Part shown: piece by piece, positions 1 to 5,287 of the stretch
Layout of the letters: each line of letters opens with the position of its first letter
Position numbering within the stretch: position 1 is the first letter of the stretch
Source: a bacterium
GTDB taxonomy: Bacteria > Vulcanimicrobiota > Xenobia > Xenobiales > Xenobiaceae
DNA length: 6,351 bases
Reading direction: 5' to 3'
Assembly: GCA_017444165.1 (NCBI GenBank)
Contig: JAFSXH010000288.1
Span: 1 to 6,351, forward strand
Program-made: the position numbers and the translations under genes
Notes under the pieces: generated by a model
The model's database searches: none
What the model was told of the DNA's origin: nothing
Seen by the model: the letters and a program-made list of their open reading frames with translations, nothing else

Positions 1-1347
1 AGCGATATTCTTCTGTTTATCTTTAGCAACTCTCTTAATAACTTGCTCTTTCTCTTCGAGAGATTTGAGCCTATCTTCGTTGCCATTCGAATTGATTACC
101 TGGAAGAGCCTGTAGATCTTCTTTAAATGCTCGCGCCCCTCGAAAGGTTTATCATAATTGGAGTTAGTATCTTTGGCGGCTTCTTGGGCTAAATTCGTCT
201 TCCGCACAAAATCAGCCAAATCTACGGCACGTATCTTATTATTATGCATGCCGATCAATACAGACTCAGATCCAATTTCTCTCGTACTACCTTCACTAAA
301 GACTGGCTCTTTCTCGCCTATAACAATCTTAGCGGCCTCGATACCCAACATAGTTGCTAAGTTGCGATCATAGGACGAAGGTATACCTCCACGCTGTACG
401 TGGCCCAAAATGGTCACACGCGTGTCAGCTCCAAACTTGTGAGAGAGGACATTCTTAACATATTCACTAGAAATTTGCCCTTGTTTGTGAGTAGGATGAC
501 CAGCCTCATCCAATATGAGCTTATCATCATCTTTGGCAGGCCCCGTCTTCTCATCGTACTTGAGCCAACCGCGGGCTCCCTCAGCAACAATGACGATACT
601 AGCCCGCTTACCGCTATCTTTGCCTCCTTGCAGATCTCTAACCATCTGATCTTCCCAATCTTTGGGACAAGGATTCTCGGGAATTAAGACCCACTCCGCT
701 CCCGTAGCCAAACCGGCCATCAAGGCCAAATAACCACAATGGCGACCCATCACCTCAACAACGAAAGTCCTCTGATGGCTATCCGCTGTGCTAAATATAG
801 CATCTACAGCCTCAGTTATGCGGTGTAAAGCGGTATCTGCTCCAATAGTTATATCGGAACCATGCATATCATTGTCGATAGTGCCAGGCATACCGACCAC
901 GTACAACCGAGGATGTTTCTCCAAAGTATCACTGGGCAAACTTCCCTCTTCAACGAGAGCTTTTATGTGATCTTGCCATTCCTTACACAGCAAGTTAGCC
1001 CCATTGAGAGAGCCATCTCCACCTATGCAAACCAGACGATCAATGCCCCTGCTCAAAAGCGAATGTACAGCCTTGCGCCTGCCTTCACAGCCCATCATCT
1101 CTTTACAGCGAGCCGTACCTAAAATAGTGCCACCCTCACCTAAGATACCACTTACATCCTTGTAGGCCATCTTTTTAACGTGCTTTTCAGGATACTGTAA
1201 GCCAACATACCCTTCGTGAATACAATATACCTCGGCCCCAAAATGCAGAGCAGTACGAACCACAGCACGAATAGCCGCATTCATCCCCTGGGCATCCCCG
1301 CCGCTAGTCATAACACCGATCTTGATCTTCTCACCATCACTATTCAT
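1..1347 (-). CDS. pfkA: 6-phosphofructokinase, eukaryotic-type long form (3' end beyond left edge)
   Basis: Phosphorylates fructose 6-phosphate to fructose 1,6-bisphosphate, the committing step of glycolysis, in the cytoplasm. 449 codons are open without a stop, so the C-terminus is missing. Visible motifs: TSGGDAQGMNAAIR (14-27), LGTAR (76-80), GGDGS (109-113), PGTIDND (154-160; D158 aligns with the catalytic base), SHQR (190-193), MGRHCGYLAL (200-209), VAEGA (254-258) and LGHVQRGG (314-321). Gly112 and Gly155 replace the Asp and Lys typical of pyrophosphate-dependent enzymes, so ATP is the likely donor. Several stretches follow animal PFK (DAQG rather than DAPG, GARCK-like TARCK, SHQRTFVVEVMGRHCGYLAL) rather than the roughly 320-residue bacterial PfkA, which this already exceeds. 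About 25 residues (near 260-285) form an insertion relative to animal PFK. The ATG at 1347 has a purine-rich AGGAAAGGATAGG upstream. It lies 71 bases after pssA without a terminator, so co-transcription is likely. The family is certain; the duplicated architecture is inferred. Confidence 0.95.
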   Translation of the reverse strand, partial: MNSDGEKIKIGVMTSGGDAQGMNAAIRAVVRTALHFGAEVYCIHEGYVGLQYPEKHVKKMAYKDVSGILGEGGTILGTARCKEMMGCEGRRKAVHSLLSRGIDRLVCIGGDGSLNGANLLCKEWQDHIKALVEEGSLPSDTLEKHPRLYVVGMPGTIDNDMHGSDITIGADTALHRITEAVDAIFSTADSHQRTFVVEVMGRHCGYLALMAGLATGAEWVLIPENPCPKDWEDQMVRDLQGGKDSGKRASIVIVAEGARGWLKYDEKTGPAKDDDKLILDEAGHPTHKQGQISSEYVKNVLSHKFGADTRVTILGHVQRGGIPSSYDRNLATMLGIEAAKIVIGEKEPVFSEGSTREIGSESVLIGMHNNKIRAVDLADFVRKTNLAQEAAKDTNSNYDKPFEGREHLKKIYRLFQVINSNGNEDRLKSLEEKEQVIKRVAKDKQKNIA

Positions 1348-1418
1348 ACAGTAAAACCTATCCTTTCCTACCAGGCGATTCAGTTGCAAAAATTGAAGCG
1401 TCTTTCCTGCTTTACAAA

Positions 1419-2219
1419 CTAAACTTTATTCTTAAAGTAATAAAATGGCCCACTCAAGAGATAAAGGCCGCAGAAGAACCAGGCCGAAAATGGTACACTA
1501 AAAAGAGCTACAACTAACGGAAGCGCAAAGGACCATTTTGGTATCCAGCTCATCTTAGTAAGTTTGGGATAAGGCAGACGACAGAACATCAGACTGCCCA
1601 ATATTACAGTAATAATTGCTATGCCGTATATGTTCATAAATTTACAACAAGTAGGAGCAAAAAAATCGGCAAGACAAAGTATGGCCAATATGGCCGCCGC
1701 ACCAGTGGTAGGTAGTCCTTCGAAAAAACTAGGTGGACAGAGCGAATCAGTGTTAGCATTGTAACGGGCCAAACGCATACCACCAAAGCAGATGAAATAG
1801 AAGGCCACTAGTAACAGGCAATAGTGCCAACAGCCCTGCAGATGCGGCAGATCAGCCCCAGTCCTCCAGCCCCCTTCATATAAAGCCTTTATCACTCCCA
1901 TTAAACTTGAAGAATAACCTTTTCCAGCCCAGGAAGCTAAACTGAATCCATCTCCCCAACTGGCCCCAGCCCAGGCGTACCCCAATACACCACCAGCCAA
2001 ACAGAAACTGGCATAATCTGCCAAAGAATCCAACTGCGCCCCAAACTCGCTGGCCACATTCAACTTTCTAGCCAAAAAGCCATCACAAGCATCGAAACAG
2101 ACCGAAGCCAATAAGGCCCAACAGGCCCAGAATAAAGATCCAGTTATAGCCAAATAGAGGGCCAATAAGCCCAAAAACATATTAAAGAGCGTACAACAAG
2201 TAACAATTACAAAATACAT
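1419..2219 (-). CDS. pssA: CDP-diacylglycerol--serine O-phosphatidyltransferase
   Basis: Integral membrane enzyme that transfers a phosphatidyl group from CDP-diacylglycerol to L-serine, giving phosphatidylserine, the precursor of phosphatidylethanolamine. The 266-residue protein has the complete CDP-alcohol phosphatidyltransferase signature D43-xx-D46-G47-xx-A50-R51-x8-G60-xxx-D64-xxx-D68. The PssA branch, rather than PgsA, is indicated by the context ASEFGAQLDSLADYASF, the later GMRLARYN (147-154) and FFEGLPTTGAA (165-175). Hydrophobic helices lie at about 3-25, 28-45, 66-84, 133-149, 172-190, 196-214 and 230-260. Between the third and fourth lies an unusually long loop (about 85-130), rich in Gly, Ser and Trp. 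The protein has 15 cysteines. The ATG at 2219 has AAAAGG six bases upstream, and an in-frame TAG five codons upstream excludes a longer start. It follows the EF-hand gene's terminator, and no strong promoter of its own was seen. pfkA lies downstream. Confidence 0.93.
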   Translation of the reverse strand: MYFVIVTCCTLFNMFLGLLALYLAITGSLFWACWALLASVCFDACDGFLARKLNVASEFGAQLDSLADYASFCLAGGVLGYAWAGASWGDGFSLASWAGKGYSSSLMGVIKALYEGGWRTGADLPHLQGCWHYCLLLVAFYFICFGGMRLARYNANTDSLCPPSFFEGLPTTGAAAILAILCLADFFAPTCCKFMNIYGIAIITVILGSLMFCRLPYPKLTKMSWIPKWSFALPLVVALFSVPFSAWFFCGLYLLSGPFYYFKNKV

Positions 2220-2255
2220 GGCCAGCCTTTTCTAGCCAGATTAAAGCCCCCCTCC

Positions 2256-2297
2256 AAAAAGAAAAAAAGGCGACCAGCCTAAACTGATCACCCTTTT
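2256..2297 (-). terminator. Rho-independent terminator after the EF-hand gene
   Basis: On the minus strand, AAAAGGGTGATCAG (2297-2284) pairs with CTGGTCGCCTTTTT (2277-2264) across a 6-base loop. This gives 14 base pairs including three G-U wobbles, followed by a U-rich tract running to about 2256. The wobbles are valid only in the minus-strand RNA (they become C-A mismatches on the plus strand), which supports the assigned direction. It lies about 40 bases after the stop codon at 2336 and separates that gene from pssA. Its sequence recurs elsewhere in the window (3876-3922 and 5219-5253). Confidence 0.85.
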
Positions 2298-2308
2298 CTA
2301 AGTAAATT
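2262..2308. repeat. Copy 1 of a 47-base direct repeat containing a terminator palindrome
   Basis: Aligns without gaps to 3876-3922 in the same orientation, 39 of 47 bases identical by hand alignment. The first 14 bases (seven A, then GGCGACC) are identical, as is most of the right end (CTA[A/G]GTAAATT). The match extends beyond the hairpin on the side facing the EF-hand gene, so it is more than convergent terminator composition. The two copies bracket that gene and its promoter. Confidence 0.75.
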
Positions 2309-2335
2309 CTAAACAGATCTACTTAAATATTCAGC

Positions 2336-3775
2336 TTACTTTCCAATCACAGAAGCCATATCAACCATACGGAACTCTTTAGCATTTGGCCACCAGTCGA
2401 AGCTCTTGAAGGTCTGACCATTGCGGACAAAGGTACTAGAGTAATTGTTGTGACTTACCTTAATGGAGGTAATGCCTAATTCATCTAAGCTCTTGAGTTC
2501 ATTAGCCTGAGCAATAGCATCGCCATTGACATCGGTCCAAACCTTGAGGCCCTGAAGCTCAGTACCACTCAACTGCCCATCATTGTTGGCATCCAAAGAG
2601 GCCATCTCTTCGTAACCATTCTCAAAACCATTGGTCACACCGAAGAGATTGCTTCCGTTGACACTACCGTCAGCATTGGGACGGCAGAGTAGACCGTCGT
2701 TAGCACCGACCCACTCCATAATCACAGGGAAACCATTGTTGTAGAAATCGAAGAGAGCTACATTATCACTGAAAGTGTTATGAGAAAGATACTGACCGTT
2801 AGAAGCCTCAATCTTACCATCACCATCGAGGTCGAGGACTACTGGCGTAACTGTCTTGGAAACACTGACAACACCACCAACATACTTATAATCACGCTTG
2901 TTGATAGCATCATAATGGAATGTACGAGTATAATAATTATCAACTATCTCAGCAGTAGTCGTACCACCACTAGCACTATAAGCGGCAAAAAGGCTATCGG
3001 GATCGCCAACCATCACGCTACCAGCATCAGTAGTAACAGTGGAAGTTACAGTGCTAGAATCCTTGGTCTGTTTCACACTAGTGAGGTCATAGCCATTCTC
3101 TATGTAAGAATTATACTTAGAATCCGTTGAATTCTTACCCTTGGCATTCGTATCATGATAAACACCGTTATGCTTGGAATTATCTTCTACTTCCGTAGCA
3201 CCACCAGAGTAACCAGCACTCACCAAAGCATCTTTAACTTTCTGTATTTCAGCAGCTGTGACATCCCTACCAGTCCCCCTCGACTCACTGTAAGTACCTA
3301 CACGACTAATATGGATGGTCTGAGAACCTATAACTATAGTGTAATCGTGAGAATCAAAGTATGCCGTATCAAAACAAGCAATTGCCTTAGCAGCATCATC
3401 TAAACTAGAGAAAGACCCAGTCAAAACACCACCGCTGTAGCTATCCCATCCACCAGACTTTCCGTCACTGGCTAGACTGCCAGTAGCATAAGCGTTATGA
3501 TCAGAAATCCTGCCATACTCGTAACTACTGTCAATGTTATAATTCATCTTCACACCAGAAGGACCAACATCTTCCTTCTTATTGGTGTAATTCTTAGTAT
3601 AATCAGACTTGTTTTTAGTATTATACTCTCTAACATCTTTGTAGTGATTATTAGTAACAGTAGGTGACTTGGTATCACCTTTGCCGTCTCCTAGGTCAGT
3701 CACACCAGCTAGGGTAGGTGCAGCAAACGAACTAACGGCTAACACAACAGCTAATAAACCATAACGATAATTCAT
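2336..3775 (-). CDS. Secreted EF-hand/dockerin-like calcium-binding protein
   Basis: A 479-residue exported protein of unknown role. Residues 1-23 form a Sec signal peptide (MNYR, a hydrophobic core, then a likely cut after TLA23). Residues 24-300 are polar, rich in Asn, Lys, Ser, Thr, Tyr and Gly, and match no family I recognise. The C-terminal part (about 309-470) resembles the domain seen near the end of many secreted calcium-binding and RTX-like proteins: PVVLDLDGDGKIE (311-323), EWVGANDGLL (354-363), LFG (377-379), then two canonical 12-residue EF-hand loops. These are D395-x-N397-x-D399-G400...E406 and D415-x-N417-x-D419-A420...E426, followed by LKSLDELGITSIKV. The usual Gly at loop position 6 is Ala in the second. 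No GGxGxD nonapeptide repeats, LPXTG anchor or lipobox is present. The ATG at 3775 has GAGGAG eight bases upstream and a good promoter. Calcium binding is inferred from motifs; adhesion, enzymatic or structural roles are all possible. Confidence 0.85.
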   Translation of the reverse strand: MNYRYGLLAVVLAVSSFAAPTLAGVTDLGDGKGDTKSPTVTNNHYKDVREYNTKNKSDYTKNYTNKKEDVGPSGVKMNYNIDSSYEYGRISDHNAYATGSLASDGKSGGWDSYSGGVLTGSFSSLDDAAKAIACFDTAYFDSHDYTIVIGSQTIHISRVGTYSESRGTGRDVTAAEIQKVKDALVSAGYSGGATEVEDNSKHNGVYHDTNAKGKNSTDSKYNSYIENGYDLTSVKQTKDSSTVTSTVTTDAGSVMVGDPDSLFAAYSASGGTTTAEIVDNYYTRTFHYDAINKRDYKYVGGVVSVSKTVTPVVLDLDGDGKIEASNGQYLSHNTFSDNVALFDFYNNGFPVIMEWVGANDGLLCRPNADGSVNGSNLFGVTNGFENGYEEMASLDANNDGQLSGTELQGLKVWTDVNGDAIAQANELKSLDELGITSIKVSHNNYSSTFVRNGQTFKSFDWWPNAKEFRMVDMASVIGK

Positions 3776-3783
3776 TGCTAAAT

Positions 3784-3873
3784 CTCCTCGTTTTTCCTTA
3801 AGAACTCAAAACGCTCAGAATCAATATCTAAACATTTCTGGAGTTATTATAACTCATCATTAAAATTTTGCAA
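3784..3873 (-). promoter_or_regulatory. Promoter, leader and ribosome binding site of the EF-hand gene
   Basis: On the minus strand, TTGCAA (3873-3868) and a consensus TATAAT (3851-3846) are separated by 16 bases, a strong sigma70-type promoter by inspection. Transcription should start near 3839, giving a leader of about 60 bases that ends in GAGGAG (3789-3784), eight bases before the ATG. Immediately upstream of GAGGAG, CGTTTT and AAAACG can pair around a 13-base spacer (3813-3789), a weak hairpin sharing a base with the ribosome binding site. Confidence 0.72.
3841..3855. promoter_or_regulatory. Perfect 15-base palindrome covering the -10 box (possible operator)
   Basis: GAGTTAT-T-ATAACTC on the plus strand is an inverted repeat with seven-base arms around one central base. 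The arms enclose the whole TATAAT of the minus-strand promoter. A dimeric regulator bound here would block polymerase. Part of the symmetry could arise by chance because the -10 consensus is itself nearly symmetrical, but the outer GAG/CTC bases are not explained that way. Confidence 0.45.
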
Positions 3874-3875
3874 GC

Positions 3876-3922
3876 AAAAAAAGGCGACCTGCCAAAATAG
3901 ATTACTCTTCTCTAGGTAAATT
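3876..3922. repeat. Copy 2 of the 47-base repeat, degenerate terminator hairpin
   Basis: Gapless match to 2262-2308. In minus-strand RNA the stem keeps most pairs, including one compensatory change (an A-T pair replaced by T-A), but has three A-C mismatches, so it is probably weakened as a terminator. No gene on either strand now ends next to it. It sits just upstream of the -35 box of the EF-hand gene, where it could still stop leftward read-through or be a relic of an upstream gene. Confidence 0.7.
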
Positions 3923-3981
3923 TACTCAATCTTTAGTTGATCACAGCAGTTTACAAACAAACGTAAATCAAAACTCTGTGA

Positions 3982-4012
3982 ACTGTCGTAGCTCAAAAAA
4001 AAATGCTACAGT
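3982..4012 (+). promoter_or_regulatory. Inverted repeat upstream of the propeller gene
   Basis: GTAGC (3988-3992) and GCTAC (4005-4009) form a five-base stem around an A-rich 12-base loop. The stem extends outward with ACT (3982-3984) and AGT (4010-4012) if three unpaired bases are allowed on the left. It lacks a following U-tract, so it is not a standard terminator for rightward transcription. It could be a protein-binding site or a leader hairpin, or chance. Confidence 0.3.
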
Positions 4013-4076
4013 AATTTACTATAAAATTAAGAGGTTCAAATTATTATTTGGCAAAAGGGGACGGCAGTATATTTCT

Positions 4077-4081
4077 AGGAG
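4077..4081 (+). promoter_or_regulatory. Ribosome binding site that fixes the propeller gene start
   Basis: AGGAG lies seven bases before the ATG at 4089. This codon begins a textbook signal peptide (MNKKFFTLLAA). The same frame stays open upstream to a GTG at 3978, but that codon has no ribosome binding site and would put 37 basic, non-signal-like residues before the signal peptide. Confidence 0.85.
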
Positions 4082-4088
4082 TGCAACT

Positions 4089-5204
4089 ATGAATAAGAAG
4101 TTCTTCACCTTGTTAGCTGCTACTTGCATATTTTCTGTAGCTAGTACAGTTATGGCTAATGAGGTTGTGATTCCTCAAAATAAGCTGAAGCAAGCTGGCA
4201 TAAATGTCAATAGAGCTCATATGGGCCGTTTCAGCAGTGATAATTCTTTTTTGTATCTCTATCAGAGCAACCCCGATCTCAAACGTACTAGAGAAGGTTT
4301 CCCCGTAGAACTGTTCGTTTTGCCTATAGACGGTAAGAATAAAGTGGGAGATATTAAAAAATATGAGATTTCCTCTCCTGTCAGCAAGATAGAAGGAATG
4401 ACTCTTACTCCCGATCAAAAGAATGTAATAATAATTAGCAAATCTGGTACTTCTTTTGTCAAGTTAAATTTAGAAACTGGCAAACAAGAGACTATCCTTG
4501 AGCATGTGGAAGGACAGCCTGGTTTTAGATCAAATCCTCAACTTATTCGAGTTGATAATGGAGAAGTGTTCGTTCAAGGCTACTTCTACGATTCACAGAA
4601 TTTCGCTGGTGTCGATTGCACAACTATTTTAGATCCATCTAAAAAGGGTGTGGAGGCCTTCAAAGAGGTTATCAGGATAGAAAAAACTATCGATTACGAT
4701 TTGAGACCTCTGGCTTATAGCTTCACTAGTACTAAGTGTGCCTTTGGTGTTTTAGACGACAAAAAAGGTAAGCAAAGTATCTTTGCTTGGAATCCTCCAG
4801 AAGTGAATGAACCTGTTACTGTAGATGATGGCAAAAAGATCAGTGACTTCTGGGCCTCTGGCAATCGTGTTGCCTACTCTATTCAGAGAGCCGATGAGAC
4901 TTACGATCTCATGATATATGATCTCAAAACCAAAGAGAAGAAGACCATAGCCAGCGGAACAAAGACTCCTTATTTTAACCTTGCCCTCTCGGAAGATGCT
5001 TCTACTCTGCTCTTCACCGATACGGAGCACAGAATTACTCGCGCTAAATACTTCTACGCTGACGAAGCCAGTGGATGGCAAATGAAACCAGTAGTTGATT
5101 TTGGAGATAAGACCCGCCCCTTCGGTGTTACTAGGATCTCTAATAATGGTGGCAAAGTTGCTGTTTTCAACAGAAAGTCTTTGACTATCGCCGACGTAAA
5201 GTAA
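4089..5204 (+). CDS. Exported protein with seven beta-propeller-like (TolB/PD40-like) repeats
   Basis: A 371-residue protein exported by Sec: signal peptide 1-23 (MNKKFF, hydrophobic core, cut after VMA23; no lipobox). The mature part shows seven repeats of a small/polar turn followed by a hydrophobic beta strand, starting near 46 (FSSDNSFLYLY), 103 (LTPDQKNVIII), 149 (IRVDNGEVFV), 206 (SFTSTKCAFGV), 250 (WASGNRVAYSI), 296 (LSEDASTLLFT) and 346 (ISNNGGKVAVF), spaced 44-57 residues. Several continue into strand-turn-strand text such as LMIYDLKTKEKKTI, typical of TolB-like propellers. The last repeat is short, so the N-terminal strand (about 25-42) may close the ring. C177 and C217 are the only cysteines of the mature chain and could form a disulfide. 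No catalytic motif is evident. A terminator follows 14 bases after the stop. A role in binding another exported protein is plausible but unproven. Confidence 0.82.
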   Translation: MNKKFFTLLAATCIFSVASTVMANEVVIPQNKLKQAGINVNRAHMGRFSSDNSFLYLYQSNPDLKRTREGFPVELFVLPIDGKNKVGDIKKYEISSPVSKIEGMTLTPDQKNVIIISKSGTSFVKLNLETGKQETILEHVEGQPGFRSNPQLIRVDNGEVFVQGYFYDSQNFAGVDCTTILDPSKKGVEAFKEVIRIEKTIDYDLRPLAYSFTSTKCAFGVLDDKKGKQSIFAWNPPEVNEPVTVDDGKKISDFWASGNRVAYSIQRADETYDLMIYDLKTKEKKTIASGTKTPYFNLALSEDASTLLFTDTEHRITRAKYFYADEASGWQMKPVVDFGDKTRPFGVTRISNNGGKVAVFNRKSLTIADVK

Positions 5205-5218
5205 TACAGGCATAAAAT

Positions 5219-5253
5219 AAAAAGGCGACCAGTAAAATCTGATCGCCTTTTTT
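5219..5253 (+). terminator. Terminator after the propeller gene; third member of the repeat family
   Basis: AAAAAGGCGACCAG (5219-5232) pairs with CTGATCGCCTTTTT (5239-5252) around a 6-base loop. Ten contiguous outer pairs and three inner pairs flank a single C-A mismatch, and the right arm runs into six T. In minus-strand RNA the mismatch becomes a G-U pair and a U-rich stretch also follows, so it may work in both directions. The stem core matches the hairpin at 2264-2297, although the neighbouring genes are unrelated. Confidence 0.85.
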
Positions 5254-5272
5254 CTGATCTATAAAAAAATTT

Positions 5273-5276
5273 GGAG
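5273..5276 (+). promoter_or_regulatory. Ribosome binding site with two possible starts (TTG 5285 or ATG 5288)
   Basis: GGAG lies 8 bases before a TTG (5285) and 11 bases before the directly adjoining in-frame ATG (5288). Spacing favours TTG and codon identity favours ATG. The products differ by one residue. Confidence 0.6.
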
Positions 5277-5287
5277 TAATTTTTTTG

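Larger units (their letters stand above)
3776..4088. other. Divergent intergenic region of 313 bases
   Basis: Separates the start codons of the two exported-protein genes. From left to right it holds the leader, promoter and palindrome of the minus-strand gene, a decayed terminator-like repeat (3876-3922), a hairpin (3982-4012) and the leader of the plus-strand gene. No convincing complete promoter for the rightward gene was found: TATAAA at 4020-4025 is a possible -10 box, but only an A-run sits at the -35 distance. I see no reading frame with coding character here. Confidence 0.7.

Noticed and set aside
158..1122. Plus-strand open frames across 158-1122
   Set aside because: They lie antisense to the motif-rich phosphofructokinase frame and encode no recognisable protein.
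2246..2255. GGAGGGGGG upstream of pssA as its ribosome binding site
   Set aside because: It is about 26 bases from the ATG, and an in-frame TAG blocks any closer upstream start; AAAAGG at 2226-2231 is correctly spaced.
2780..3403. Plus-strand open frames opposite the EF-hand gene
   Set aside because: Low-complexity products antisense to a gene with signal peptide, promoter and EF-hand motifs.
2262..3922. Integron-style gene cassette with recombination sites
   Set aside because: The repeats are better explained as terminators with U-tracts; no GTT core sites, integrase or cassette array is visible.
3923..4000. Relic of a second copy of the EF-hand gene's 3' end to the right of repeat copy 2
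   Set aside because: A short minus-strand stretch reads A-V-I-N-stop against A-S-V-I-G-K-stop of the intact gene, but a stop codon lies two codons upstream and no longer similarity continues; four codons are not evidence.
3978..4088. Longer N-terminus for the propeller gene from GTG at 3978
   Set aside because: No ribosome binding site at 3978, and the added residues are basic and would bury the signal peptide; AGGAG sits correctly before the ATG at 4089.
5237..5265. Promoter for the coiled-coil gene with TATAAA at 5260-5265
   Set aside because: The base positions at the -35 distance fall inside the terminator and do not resemble TTGACA; a start there is possible but unsupported.
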